A DNA stretch of 64,000 nt from Bifidobacterium moukalabense DSM 27321 (lineage in GTDB: Bacteria; Actinomycetota; Actinomycetes; Actinomycetales; Bifidobacteriaceae), in contig NZ_AZMV01000002.1 of NCBI RefSeq assembly GCF_000522505.1, forward strand, positions 336,080 through 400,079. Reading direction: 5' to 3'. The notes under the pieces are model-generated. The model ran no database searches, had not been told where the DNA came from, and saw only the letters and a program-made list of their open reading frames with translations. A program made the translations under genes and the position numbers. Shown in pieces: positions 8,859-18,120 of the stretch (position 1 is the first letter of the stretch; the number at the start of each line of letters is the position of its first letter).

Positions 8859-9577
8859 CAATCGCGCAGCTCTACGCCGCGGCCATCGCGATGCCACGGG
8901 GAGCCGATGTCGGAGCATAGAATCAGGATGCCTTCGACAAGGCCCCAGATGCTGGACACTATCGGTCCGATGAGGACGATCCATCCGACCACCGTCAGCA
9001 ACAGCTGAACAACGGCCTTGGTGGTGTTGCCGAGATAGAAGTTATGAACGCCGAGGCTGCCGAGGAAGATGCCGAGCAGACCGGCCACGAGCTTCTGGCG
9101 AGGCACGTATCCCGGAGGCAGCGGCTGGCCGTTCGGCTGATAGTACTGCTGGGCGTACGGGTTCGGCTGACCATAGTTGTACTGGCCGTAGTTCGGCTGG
9201 CCATAGCCCTGCTGCCCCTGCTGCGTGTAGGCGTTCTGCTGGGCGTACGGATCGTAGGCGGGCTGGTCGGCCTGTCCGGGCTGCGCATAGTAGGAGCCAT
9301 TCTGCCCATAGGCCTGGCCGGCCTGCTGATCATAGGCGCCGTACGCATTGTACGTTCCGTCCGCGGTCTGGCCGTAGTTCGGCTGTGCGGGAGCCTGCTG
9401 GCCGTAGGAGCCGTAGTCGGCGGCCGGCTGGGTGTTCGCGGTCTGGCTTTGGTCGGCGGCCGGCTGTTCAGCTCCGTACTGGCTGTAGTTCGTCGGTGAA
9501 CCGTTTGCCTGAGTCGAACCGTCGGCCGAAGCGGGGTTGTTGATCTGGTCGTTGGTGAAATCGTTATTGTCGCTCAT
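8858..9577 (-). CDS. TM2-domain membrane protein with a prion-like QYGNP-rich N-terminus
   Basis: 239 residues. Residues ~1-155 are low complexity, dominated by Q, Y, G, N, A and P with repeated YGQ, PNYGQ and QPNYGQ units. The C-terminal TM2 domain starts at RQKLVAGLLGIFLGSLGVHNFYLGN, two membrane helices joined by a short turn, followed by a second hydrophobic stretch. TM2 proteins are widespread and mostly uncharacterised. A GATACT box with extended TG ends eight bases before the ATG. The stop overlaps the lplA start. The Q/Y-rich part is intracellular or extracellular depending on topology, which I cannot tell. Confidence 0.85.
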   Translation of the reverse strand: MSDNNDFTNDQINNPASADGSTQANGSPTNYSQYGAEQPAADQSQTANTQPAADYGSYGQQAPAQPNYGQTADGTYNAYGAYDQQAGQAYGQNGSYYAQPGQADQPAYDPYAQQNAYTQQGQQGYGQPNYGQYNYGQPNPYAQQYYQPNGQPLPPGYVPRQKLVAGLLGIFLGSLGVHNFYLGNTTKAVVQLLLTVVGWIVLIGPIVSSIWGLVEGILILCSDIGSPWHRDGRGVELRD

Positions 9578-9653
9578 AACTCAACAGTATCGCATAAGTC
9601 GTACGATTACCTCAATGATTTCCCCGAGATATCCCTGAATCTCCCCCCTGAAA

Positions 9654-9693
9654 AATGTTCCCTCCGACGGACTGGGCCGCCAGGGGGAACATT
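9654..9693 (-). terminator. Rho-independent terminator after leuB
   Basis: On the minus strand a 9-bp stem (AATGTTCCC with its complement, 22-base loop) is followed by a run of five T. It lies just past the leuB stop. Confidence 0.65.
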
Positions 9694-9714
9694 CGCTATC
9701 GGCGGACCTGCGGA

Positions 9715-10755
9715 CTACATGCGTGCCAGGATGTCACGTCCGACCTCATCGGTGGAACGCGCGGTGGAGCCCAGCTCCTCGATATCCGCCTCGACGGCGG
9801 CATCGATGCTCGCGGCGGTATCGTCGAAGCCAAGGTGGTGCAGCAGCATGGCGGCCGATAGAATCGCAGCGGTCGGATTGGCTTTGTTCTGGCCGGCGAT
9901 GTCCGGAGCGGAACCGTGGATCGGCTCGAACATCGACGGGTACTCGTCGGAGGCGTTGATGCAGCCGGAGGCGGAGTAGCCCACACCGCCGACCACGGCA
10001 CCGGCCTCGTCGGTGATGATGTCGCCGAACAGATTGTCGGTCAGGATCACGTCGAAGCGGGACGGATCCGACACCATGAAGATGGTGGTCGCGTCGATGT
10101 GCAGGTAATCGTGGCTGACTTCCGGATACTCCTCGGCCACCTTGTCGACGATGCGCTGCCACATGTCGCCCGCGTTGACGAGCACGTTCTTCTTGTGCAC
10201 GAGCGTCACATGCTTCTTGCGCTTCATGGCCAGCCGGAAAGCGTAACGCACCACGCGCTCGACACCGTAGGCGGTGTTGATGGACACCTCGGTGGCCACT
10301 TCGTTCGGGGTGCCGCGGCGAACCGCTCCGCCGGCGCCGCAGTACAGGCCTTCGGTGCCTTCGCGCACCACCACGAAGTCGATGTCGCCGGGATCGGCGA
10401 GCGGCGAGGTCACACCCCTGTACAGCTTGGACGGTCGCAGATTCACGTACTGATCAAGATCGAAGCGGAGTTTCAGGAGCAGGCCGCGTTCCAGAATGCC
10501 GGCCTTGATGCGCGGATCGCCGACGGCACCCAGCAGAATCGCATCGGTCTGCTTGATGCGATCCTCTTCCTCTTCCGGAAGGATCGCGCCGTCACGCAGG
10601 TAGCGTTCCGCACCCAGATCGAAGTGCTCATACTCGAATTCGGCGACGCCTTCGGCCGCCTTCTCCAGAGCCTTCTGGGCCCATGGGGTCACTTCCTTGC
10701 CAATGCCATCGCCCGGGATGACGGCGATGGTGTACTTCTTCGTTGTTTCACTCAT
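9715..10755 (-). CDS. leuB: 3-isopropylmalate dehydrogenase
   Basis: 346 residues, the usual short actinobacterial form. It oxidises and decarboxylates 3-isopropylmalate in leucine synthesis with NAD. Visible motifs: IAVIPGDGIGKEV at the N-terminus, ILLGAVGDP, the substrate loop ERGLLLKLRFDLDQYVNLRP, the metal-binding aspartates in LTDNLFGDIITDEAGA, and the NAD-binding EPIHGSAPDIAGQNKANP. The gene is alone, with a terminator behind it and ptrB upstream. A TAGAGT box ends eight bases before the ATG, which may be another leaderless or near-leaderless start. Confidence 0.96.
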   Translation of the reverse strand: MSETTKKYTIAVIPGDGIGKEVTPWAQKALEKAAEGVAEFEYEHFDLGAERYLRDGAILPEEEEDRIKQTDAILLGAVGDPRIKAGILERGLLLKLRFDLDQYVNLRPSKLYRGVTSPLADPGDIDFVVVREGTEGLYCGAGGAVRRGTPNEVATEVSINTAYGVERVVRYAFRLAMKRKKHVTLVHKKNVLVNAGDMWQRIVDKVAEEYPEVSHDYLHIDATTIFMVSDPSRFDVILTDNLFGDIITDEAGAVVGGVGYSASGCINASDEYPSMFEPIHGSAPDIAGQNKANPTAAILSAAMLLHHLGFDDTAASIDAAVEADIEELGSTARSTDEVGRDILARM

Positions 10756-10870
10756 AGCACGCGACTCTACTCAGCGATTCATTCTTCGAGCCAAAGCCGC
10801 TCAGCAAGTGGACACCCCATCCGTCACGGGGCGAATCCTGGTGCCGATCCGAGTGCGGGCTGGCCTGCGA

Positions 10871-13432
10871 TCAGCTGGTGATCCCCATCACGCTCAGGCA
10901 CCAGGCGTTCTCGTACGAGACCTCCTCCCACTGCTTGTAGCGCCCGGAGGTGCCGCCATGACCGGCCTCCACCTCGATTCTCGCCACGGCGTCCACGCCG
11001 GCATGCTGCAGACGGGCGAGCCATTTCATCGGCTCCACGTACAGCACGCGCGTATCGTTCATCGACGTGGTGATGAAGATCTTCGGGAACACCGCCACGC
11101 GCACGTCGTCCGCGGACTCCGGCGCATTCTCATACGGCGTATACCCCTTCATGTACCGGTACACATCCGCATTGTGCAGCGGATCGCCCCACTCATCCCA
11201 TTCGGTGACGGTCAACGGCAGCGACGGATCAAGAATCGATGTCAGCGCATCCACGAACGGCACGTCCGCCTCTATGCCCGCATAGCATTCCGGCGCCATA
11301 TTGGCCACTGCGCCCATCAGCAGGCCGCCGGCCGATCCGCCGTTCGCCACGGTACGCGCCGGCGAAGCCAGGCCCGCCCGTTGCAAAGCCTGCGTGGCAT
11401 CCACGAAATCCTCGAAGGAATGCTTCTTGTTGAGCAGATGCCCCTGCTCGTACCAGGCGCGCCCCATTTCGCCACCGCCGCGGATATGCGGCACGACATA
11501 CAGCACGCCCCTGTCAAGCATGCTGATGCGCGACACCGCAAAGCCCGGATCGGAGCTGATCTCGTACGCACCATAGCTGGTGATGAACATGGCCGAATCG
11601 CAGGTCGGCACGTCGCGCCTCCACACGAGCGATACCGGAATGCGTTCGCCGTCACGTGCGGTGATCCATACGCGGCGCTCCATATAGTCCCGCGGATCGA
11701 AACCGCCCAACACGGTGGCGCGTTTCAGAAGCCGGTCCTCGCCGGTGGCGGGGTCGATATCGTGCAGTTCGCCCGGCCTCGTATAGCTGGAGAAGGAGTA
11801 GCGCACGCGCGGCGCATCGTACGAAGGGTTGCCGCCCACACCGATCGAATACAGCCTGCGGGTCTCCCCCGGCATGTCATCGGCCGTCGCGCCGTCGGAA
11901 GACGTCATGGCCTTGCGTGAGATGCCGTGCACTGCGGACCCCTCGCCCTGCGCCGCCTGCAGAACATCGGCATGCCCGTGCAGATTGCGTGCATGGGGGC
12001 CAGCGGTATCGTCGGCATCCATGATGTCGGTGCCATAATCCCGGTCCAGCGCGGCCCATACTTCGGCACGCTCCTCGTTGACCTCATCCACGGATTCGTC
12101 CACATCCCAATCGTCTTCGAGCGCATGCGGCACGAGCTCGGTGAAGCGCCACGGCCGACCGGCCAGAAAATCCTCGGCAGCGGCGGTCTTGGTCATCACG
12201 GCCACATGCGGCAGACTTTCCGCGCGGTATTGCAGCGCCACAAAATGCCGATGGATCGCGATGCCTTCAATGCCGAGGCCATGCGCACCCTGCAGGATGG
12301 CGGGGTTGCACGGGTTCGAATATGCGGTGCCGATCGGCCGTGCGGAGGCTCCCGGTTCGACGTCGTCGCCACGCTCGCAGCCGTACGGCGATCCGACGGC
12401 CACGCACACGCCCTCGCCCAGGCGATAGGGCGGTTCATGCGAACGCATGTCGATCACGTCGATCTCGAAATTCGGATTCAACGCATTGTGGTACACCACG
12501 GCAAGCGGAATGTCCTCGCCATGCTCGCCGGCTCCCTCGAAGCATGCGAAGCTCACGTCGTATTCCACATCGGCTTCACGCGGAATGAACGCCCGGAATT
12601 CGCCTTCGGGCGTATCGGTGGGCAGCAGCAGCACTTCCGTGGTGGTCTTGGAGCCGGTGCCGATCACGATGTTGCGTTCGTCGAATGACAGCCCGATGCC
12701 CACCCAGAAGCGCTCATCGGCCTCGCGGAACACTTCCACATCGTCGGCGACCGGCGTTCCCACATGGTGACGCATAATCGCGCACGGGCGCCATGCGTCG
12801 TCAAGCAGGGTGTAGAAGACCCATTGCGCATCCGGCGTGAAGCATGCCCCGGCGATCCCTTCGAACACCTCCGGCAGCTCCTCTCCGGTTTCAAGATCGC
12901 GTATGCGGAAATCGTAGCGTTCGTCTCCACGGGTATCGACACCGTAAAGCAGCCAACGGCCGTCCTTGGAAATATCCATGCCGCCGATCCGGAAAAAATC
13001 GTGACCCTTCGCCTCGACGTTGGTATCGAACACGATTTGTTCGCCGTCGATCGGCACACCGGCCTCAATGTGCGGCGGATCCCAATCGTCGTCGCCTCGG
13101 ATAGGCAGACGGCATTGCACACCATATTGTTCGCCCTGCTTGGTGCGTGTGAAATACCAGTAGCCGTCCATGCGCGTCGGCACCGACATGTCGGTCTCCT
13201 GCACATGCGACTTGAATTCCTCGAACAGCGTGGTGCGCAACGTTTTCAACGGTTCCATGCGCATTGCGCAATACCGGTTCTGTGCGGCCACATATTCCCG
13301 TACTTCCGCAGAATCCTTGTCGCGTAGCCACTCGTAGTCGTCAACGAACGTATCACCATGGAACACGCGCTCCTGCGGCACTCGCTTGGCCACCGGCGCA
13401 CCGGCGTCAACGCCGTTTTCAAATTCAGTCAT
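10871..13432 (-). CDS. ptrB: prolyl-oligopeptidase family serine peptidase (oligopeptidase B-like)
   Basis: 853 residues from MTEFENG. A seven-bladed beta-propeller precedes a C-terminal alpha/beta-hydrolase domain. The catalytic triad is visible as Ser in NGGSAGGLLMG, Asp in TSMNDTRVLY and His in VEAGHGGTSGR. Family S9A/oligopeptidase B cuts short peptides after basic residues in the cytoplasm. It is ~150 residues longer than E. coli PtrB; the propeller carries an acidic insertion around residues 450-510. The longer reading from 13,525 is rejected because a TATAAT box ends seven bases before the ATG at 13,432, implying a leaderless start there. Confidence 0.9.
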   Translation of the reverse strand: MTEFENGVDAGAPVAKRVPQERVFHGDTFVDDYEWLRDKDSAEVREYVAAQNRYCAMRMEPLKTLRTTLFEEFKSHVQETDMSVPTRMDGYWYFTRTKQGEQYGVQCRLPIRGDDDWDPPHIEAGVPIDGEQIVFDTNVEAKGHDFFRIGGMDISKDGRWLLYGVDTRGDERYDFRIRDLETGEELPEVFEGIAGACFTPDAQWVFYTLLDDAWRPCAIMRHHVGTPVADDVEVFREADERFWVGIGLSFDERNIVIGTGSKTTTEVLLLPTDTPEGEFRAFIPREADVEYDVSFACFEGAGEHGEDIPLAVVYHNALNPNFEIDVIDMRSHEPPYRLGEGVCVAVGSPYGCERGDDVEPGASARPIGTAYSNPCNPAILQGAHGLGIEGIAIHRHFVALQYRAESLPHVAVMTKTAAAEDFLAGRPWRFTELVPHALEDDWDVDESVDEVNEERAEVWAALDRDYGTDIMDADDTAGPHARNLHGHADVLQAAQGEGSAVHGISRKAMTSSDGATADDMPGETRRLYSIGVGGNPSYDAPRVRYSFSSYTRPGELHDIDPATGEDRLLKRATVLGGFDPRDYMERRVWITARDGERIPVSLVWRRDVPTCDSAMFITSYGAYEISSDPGFAVSRISMLDRGVLYVVPHIRGGGEMGRAWYEQGHLLNKKHSFEDFVDATQALQRAGLASPARTVANGGSAGGLLMGAVANMAPECYAGIEADVPFVDALTSILDPSLPLTVTEWDEWGDPLHNADVYRYMKGYTPYENAPESADDVRVAVFPKIFITTSMNDTRVLYVEPMKWLARLQHAGVDAVARIEVEAGHGGTSGRYKQWEEVSYENAWCLSVMGITS

Positions 13433-13439
13433 GAACGCG

Positions 13440-13445
13440 ATTATA
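13440..13445 (-). promoter_or_regulatory. -10 box TATAAT of ptrB, leaderless arrangement
   Basis: A consensus TATAAT on the minus strand ends seven bases before the ATG at 13,432, leaving no room for a ribosome-binding site. No good -35 hexamer is seen. Confidence 0.6.
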
Positions 13446-13598
13446 CCGTTCCGCAGCCACGGCACAGACCGTAGACCGCATGGCACAGGCCGTGGGCCGA
13501 CCGCAGCCACACCCACCCTCTTCACCCCGATCCTCTCTCACCCAAACCACCGACACTCACGGCCCCTCAATGTCGGCAGATTGGGAGGGAAGGGAAGC

Positions 13599-14834
13599 CT
13601 ACTGGTCGAGCTGCTGCTTCAGGTATGGCATCATGGTTTTCATCAGATTGGACCCGGTGGTGCCGGCGAAGATGGGCACGTCGGTGACCGGCATCGGCTG
13701 CGTGGCCGCAAACCCCGCCACGGTGCCCAAGCCTCCCGCGGATTCGCGCGGCGAAAGCTGCCTGATGCCTACCGCAAGCACGCGTCCCGGGTACCGCTTG
13801 GCGATGGTCGCGTACGTGGTCGGGTCCTTCTGGCCGTCATCGCCGATGAGAATGAACTTCATATCGGGGAAATCGGCCATCAGTTGTTCCGCATACTCAA
13901 GCTTGTGCTGTACGCCGGAAGGAATGAAGGTCTTCGGCCGCGGGTCGAGATCGCGCAGCAACAGCGGTCCCTCCGGGAATCCGTGGTAGGTGATGAAATG
14001 CCGGATCGAGCTTTCCACATTCCATGGCGACGTCGACAGGTAGAAGAACGGCGCATCCGGGAACATGTCGGCGATGCGGTTGAACAGCAGGTTCATGCCC
14101 GGCACCGGCACTTTTTTCTTGGGATCGAGCAGCAGCAGATTGTAGGCCGCCTTCATCAGGCTCGGCGCCTGCGTGACCATGATGGTGTCGTCGACGTCGG
14201 AGATCACGCCGACCTTCGTGCCGCTCGGTATCGTGAAAAGACTTGCGGTGACCGGCTTGCGGCTGCGCACCCGGTACGACACGTTGTGGATGCCCGGTTC
14301 CAGCGAATGTTCGGCGACCAGATCAAGGTAGCCTGCGGAGTCGGATGCCGCGAATTCGCTGGAGACGTCACGGGACCTGTCGACCTGGTCGTACACTTCG
14401 GAGATGCCTACCTGCACCGTTTCCAACGGCACGTCGTCGATGGCGATGCGCACTTTCGTATGCGGCGACGGAATGGTGAGCATACCGCGGATACCGCGGG
14501 TCAATCGTCCGGCCTGACGTTTGAACGGGCCGAAAACGGTACGGCAGATCAGTCGCGAATAGTGTTCGGTTCCGTAGCCGACATACGGTTCGACGCGCGG
14601 GTACCAGTTGAGGCGTCGCACCAATGCGGTGGAAAAGCGCAGCCAGATGCCGAAGCCATGCGTGATGGCACGGCGGCAGAACCGAATCAGTGGCGGCTTG
14701 ATTTCGATGCGTTCATGCCGTGAGGCGGCATCGAAGGTGGTGACGACCTTGCGTGCGGGAATCGGCACGGTGGGCATGTCATCACTATCGTCCGCATCGA
14801 TCTGACGCTGTGGCAGTGGCTGTGGCTCGTTCAT
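13599..14834 (-). CDS. App1-family (DUF2183) phosphatidate phosphatase-like HAD protein
   Basis: 411 residues. The C-terminal half is the App1/DUF2183 catalytic domain: the HAD nucleophile motif SDVDDTIMVTQAP, then YLSTSPWNVESSIRHF and ILIGDDGQKDPTTY, the last holding the metal-binding aspartates. The N-terminal ~170 residues have a beta-rich segment with VRIAIDDVPLETV. Yeast App1 is a Mg-dependent phosphatidate phosphatase; bacterial homologues are unassigned, so the substrate is inference. No membrane helix is obvious. The start at 14,834 is chosen because a TATAGT box ends six bases before it; ten more residues would be possible. Confidence 0.8.
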   Translation of the reverse strand: MNEPQPLPQRQIDADDSDDMPTVPIPARKVVTTFDAASRHERIEIKPPLIRFCRRAITHGFGIWLRFSTALVRRLNWYPRVEPYVGYGTEHYSRLICRTVFGPFKRQAGRLTRGIRGMLTIPSPHTKVRIAIDDVPLETVQVGISEVYDQVDRSRDVSSEFAASDSAGYLDLVAEHSLEPGIHNVSYRVRSRKPVTASLFTIPSGTKVGVISDVDDTIMVTQAPSLMKAAYNLLLLDPKKKVPVPGMNLLFNRIADMFPDAPFFYLSTSPWNVESSIRHFITYHGFPEGPLLLRDLDPRPKTFIPSGVQHKLEYAEQLMADFPDMKFILIGDDGQKDPTTYATIAKRYPGRVLAVGIRQLSPRESAGGLGTVAGFAATQPMPVTDVPIFAGTTGSNLMKTMMPYLKQQLDQ

Positions 14835-14840
14835 ATCCCC

Positions 14841-14846
14841 ACTATA
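14841..14846 (-). promoter_or_regulatory. -10 box TATAGT of the App1-like gene, leaderless arrangement
   Basis: TATAGT on the minus strand ends six bases before the ATG at 14,834. The intervening GGGGAT could act as a ribosome-binding site only if transcription began further upstream. Confidence 0.45.
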
Positions 14847-14948
14847 AAAGGCTCGGGAGAACAAACCATTACCCTAACGCGAAAATCAGGGAACTTTCAG
14901 GGTACTTTAAGCCTGGCGCATCGGCAAAAAACGACGGCCGACGCTCAA

Positions 14949-15353
14949 CTATTCGGTAACGATTTTCGCGTATTCCTCGGGGCCGAGCAGATCCGGTTCG
15001 TCATCCTCGAGTTCGATCTTGAAGATCCAGCCTTCGCCGTACGGATCATTCGTGATGATGCTCGGATCATCCGATGCCTCGGTGTTCACGTAACGGATCG
15101 TTCCCGCCACCGGGCATACCAGAGGGGTCACGGCCTTGGCGGATTCCAGCTCCGCCACTTCATCGCCCGCTTCGACCTGAACGCCTACCTCCGGCAGATC
15201 CACATACACGAGCTCACCGAACTGTTCGGTGGCGTATTCGGTGATGCCCGCCATGGCCGGTTCGACGGAGGCATCGATCCATACGTGCTCTTCGGAGTAT
15301 TCGAGGTGTGCAGGCACTTCGAGGTTCAGCTTGTTGTCGTTATCTTCGCTCAT
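14949..15353 (-). CDS. gcvH: glycine cleavage system H protein (lipoyl carrier)
   Basis: 134 residues, a complete lipoyl domain. The lipoyl lysine is K73 in AELESAKAVTPLVCP, and GELVYVDLPEVG and NDPYGEGWIFKIEL match the family. GcvH carries the lipoyl arm that shuttles methylamine between P, T and L proteins, but no gcvP, gcvT or lpd is nearby. Bifidobacteria are generally not thought to run the glycine cleavage or pyruvate dehydrogenase complexes, so this may be a stand-alone carrier served by the LplA at 7,782. The ATG lies four bases after the L,D-transpeptidase stop, suggesting an operon; a GTG at 15,371 would add six residues. Confidence 0.92.
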   Translation of the reverse strand: MSEDNDNKLNLEVPAHLEYSEEHVWIDASVEPAMAGITEYATEQFGELVYVDLPEVGVQVEAGDEVAELESAKAVTPLVCPVAGTIRYVNTEASDDPSIITNDPYGEGWIFKIELEDDEPDLLGPEEYAKIVTE

Positions 15354-15357
15354 GTGC

Positions 15358-16929
15358 CTAGCGTACCGCACCGGACGGCATGTCGCCCACCACCTGCACG
15401 ACTGTGCCCTCAGGGCAATTGTCGTAGATCCACTTGGCGTCCGCCTCGTACATGTTCACGCAGCCATGCGAACCGTAGTGCACCGGATCGCCGTGCGCGA
15501 TGCCATAGTCGTTCCAGCTTGCCGTATGGAATCCCTCGCCGCCGTTGAAGTAGCCGACCCATTTCACATCCTTGGAAAGGTAGCGCGAGCCGTCATCGTT
15601 CAGACCGGTCATATCCTGCACACTGTACTTCAGATAGATGTAGTAGGTGCCCAGATCGGTTTCATGCTTGCCGGCGGTTCCCGTGCATACCAGGAAGGTC
15701 TTGACCGCCTGACCATTTCGGTACACGGTGGCGGTCTGCGAAGCGCGGTCCACCACGATGCGATATTCCGACTTCTTCTGCACGGTATCGAACGCGTCCA
15801 CGTCGCTGTCGACGGGAATCGTCGCACCTTGGCCGCTTTGCAGGGCGCTCACCACCTTCGGCGTAAGGGCGGCCACGTTCTTGACCTTCACCCCGTCCAC
15901 GCCCTTGACCATGGTCACCAGCACCGTACCGTCGCTGTCGACGGCGTCTTCCTGCGAGACCTTGTCCTGATTGAGCTGATTCGGCACTTCCTGACCAAGA
16001 TATTTTCCGATGGCCTGTTCGTCGTAGGTCAGGGAGATCGTGCCCTTGTCCAGGTCGGCGTTCGGCTTGATCCAGGAGGCGACGGCGTCGACCGGCAGTT
16101 CGAAGGTCTTGCCGTTGCCGTTGTCGAGTACGATCTTGTTGTTCAGCCGGATGTTCGCCTCGTTGGCGGCCTGCCGTGCCGCACTCACGCTGACCGGCAT
16201 ATCGACGTTCTTGTAGCTGATGGATGCGGTGTTGTTGCCGCCCGGCACATTGATGGCGTCCCGTACGGCGGCCAGCACCTTGCTGGTTTCAGGAGCCCGC
16301 CCTTCCTGGCCCTTCACGGTGGTGAAGGCCTGCTCGTCGGCATCGTAGGTGATGGTGGAGGCGACCGCACGCTCATCCTCGTCCACGAACTTGTCGGTTA
16401 CATACGTGGCGAGATCAAGCTCGTTGGTTTGCGCCGCAAGCGACACATTGCTTCTGTCGAATGGGTTCACGGCATTGATGTAGCCGAGTTCGCCGCCATC
16501 GTCATGCTTGGCGGCAAGCAGATTGGAGACGGTTTTGTTGACGTCGACGGTCACGCCGAGATCGGTGAGCTTCGCCGCGGCGGTGTTGCCGTCATTGTCC
16601 GTGATGGTGATGGTGGTGCCCTTCACCGCATTGGTGACGGTGTCCTTCAGCTGTTCCTTGGTCTGCCCTGCAACGCTGGACCCGGCGAAGGTCACGCCCG
16701 GGGCGGCCTTGTCCTGAAAATACCAGCGAGCGGCAAAGAATCCGGCGACCGCAGCGACCAGCAACACCCCTATCAGGCTAAGGGTGAGGATCAGAGGCCA
16801 CCTGCTTTTCTTCTTCGCTTCCGGCATGACGAACTCTTCGATGGGAGTGAACACCGCCGGTGTTACCGGAAGCGGTGCGCTCACGACGGTATCGTCTCCC
16901 GCCAGGGCTTGCTCACGCTCGTCAGACAT
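15358..16929 (-). CDS. L,D-transpeptidase (YkuD) with PG-binding domain
   Basis: 523 residues. A cytoplasmic N-terminus (~1-40) leads into one membrane helix (~43-68) and a long extracellular part with the PG_binding_4-type repeats (GVTFAGSSVAGQTKEQLKD and so on). The C-terminal YkuD domain carries the catalytic motif: histidine in IAHGDPVHYG followed by SHGCVNMYE, with the nucleophile cysteine. It makes 3-3 cross-links in peptidoglycan or attaches proteins to it. AAGGA nine bases upstream supports the start. It is followed closely by gcvH, which has no obvious functional link. Confidence 0.93.
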   Translation of the reverse strand: MSDEREQALAGDDTVVSAPLPVTPAVFTPIEEFVMPEAKKKSRWPLILTLSLIGVLLVAAVAGFFAARWYFQDKAAPGVTFAGSSVAGQTKEQLKDTVTNAVKGTTITITDNDGNTAAAKLTDLGVTVDVNKTVSNLLAAKHDDGGELGYINAVNPFDRSNVSLAAQTNELDLATYVTDKFVDEDERAVASTITYDADEQAFTTVKGQEGRAPETSKVLAAVRDAINVPGGNNTASISYKNVDMPVSVSAARQAANEANIRLNNKIVLDNGNGKTFELPVDAVASWIKPNADLDKGTISLTYDEQAIGKYLGQEVPNQLNQDKVSQEDAVDSDGTVLVTMVKGVDGVKVKNVAALTPKVVSALQSGQGATIPVDSDVDAFDTVQKKSEYRIVVDRASQTATVYRNGQAVKTFLVCTGTAGKHETDLGTYYIYLKYSVQDMTGLNDDGSRYLSKDVKWVGYFNGGEGFHTASWNDYGIAHGDPVHYGSHGCVNMYEADAKWIYDNCPEGTVVQVVGDMPSGAVR

Positions 16930-17011
16930 GCTGCTGTTCCTTATGGTCTTCTTCCCCTATCACAACAACCCCCAACTATACGCCGTGCGATGACCAATTG
17001 CGGCGGCACGT

Positions 17012-18103
17012 TCACGGCAGCTCATGTCCGAGCCATTCCTCGATCATATACCTTGCGATTGTTGCCTTGCCGGGGGCCTCCATACGACCTGCAATCAGTT
17101 CGTTCATGTATTCGTCACGGGTCACCCAACGTGCGGAGAGCGTCTCCTCACCATCCACCCGTATATCGGTGGTCACGGCAAGCCCTTTGAACGCCATCAT
17201 CAGCGATGAGGGGAACGGCCATGGCTGGGAGCCGAGATACCGCAGCTCCCCCACTTCGATGCCGACCTCTTCCTTGGCTTCACGGCGGCAGGCATGCTCC
17301 AGATTCTCGCCGGATTCCACGAATCCCGCGGAGACGGAGTACAGTCCGGCATTGCCCCACGCGCTGTTGTGCTGCAACAGCAGACGGTCCGTGTGGTCGA
17401 TGATCGCCGTGATCACGGCCGGTTCCACACGGGGAAACAGCAATCGCCTGCCGTCCGTCTCGTTGGTGCAGCGTTGGGCCCAGCCTCCGAGTGCCGGTTC
17501 GGTCGATGCGCCGCAGGTCGGGCAATGACGCTGGCGCGTATGCCACATGCCCAGCGATATGGCGGTGGTCGCCTGCCCTGCCTCACGGGCGTTGGCATGT
17601 GGTGCGAAGGCACGCAGATCAACCCAGTCGAAACGTTCCGCGGCGGATTCAAGCAGTGATGGCCCGGTAGCGGCCGTTTCGGCGGCATCGCCTTCATCGA
17701 AGGCGTCATCGGCACCTTCGTGGGCGCTGTCGGCCACGGGGGTCTCAGCCGCATGCACGCGGGTCACGTCAACGGCCACCACATGTTCGTCGCGCCGGCC
17801 TCCGTACGAGCCGAGGAAGATGGCGAGCGCCGCCGGATGCGAGCGCAGTTCGGCCGCGACGTAGCCTCCCGGCAGCTGTGCGAGCCGCATGTTCACGTTG
17901 GTGTAGCCGGCGATTGCGCCTTGTCCGTGCGGCACCGCCACTTTGCCGTCCTTGATGAGGATGACTTTCGTGGCCGGCTCCGACAGTATGTTCGCGAATA
18001 GGTCGGGCTCGCCCCTGCGGCTCACCTCATAGTCGATGTCACCTTGTGCCAGTGGCAGGAACGGCAGTGCCTGCGTCAATGCCAAAGGAGAAAACACGCT
18101 CAT
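17012..18103 (-). CDS. nudC: NADH pyrophosphatase / RNA-decapping Nudix hydrolase NudC
   Basis: 363 residues. An N-terminal domain precedes a zinc-ribbon-like segment (HCPTCGAS, then QRCTNE) and the Nudix box GFVESGENLEHACRREAKEE. After the box comes SQPWPFPSSLMMAF, the signature that separates NADH pyrophosphatases from other Nudix enzymes. It splits NAD(H) to NMN(H) and AMP and, in E. coli, removes NAD caps from RNA. The second CxxC of the zinc ribbon reads CTNE, so metal binding may be lost or altered. The start at 18,103 has GGAGAAGG upstream and avoids overlap with the alpha/beta-hydrolase gene. Confidence 0.92.
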   Translation of the reverse strand: MSVFSPLALTQALPFLPLAQGDIDYEVSRRGEPDLFANILSEPATKVILIKDGKVAVPHGQGAIAGYTNVNMRLAQLPGGYVAAELRSHPAALAIFLGSYGGRRDEHVVAVDVTRVHAAETPVADSAHEGADDAFDEGDAAETAATGPSLLESAAERFDWVDLRAFAPHANAREAGQATTAISLGMWHTRQRHCPTCGASTEPALGGWAQRCTNETDGRRLLFPRVEPAVITAIIDHTDRLLLQHNSAWGNAGLYSVSAGFVESGENLEHACRREAKEEVGIEVGELRYLGSQPWPFPSSLMMAFKGLAVTTDIRVDGEETLSARWVTRDEYMNELIAGRMEAPGKATIARYMIEEWLGHELP

Positions 18104-18120
18104 CGCTTTCCCTTCTCCGA

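Noticed and set aside
3365..15353. A SirTM-type ADP-ribosylation operon (OYE, lipoate ligase, GcvH)
   Set aside because: The three genes are scattered among unrelated genes and no sirtuin or macrodomain gene is present in the window.
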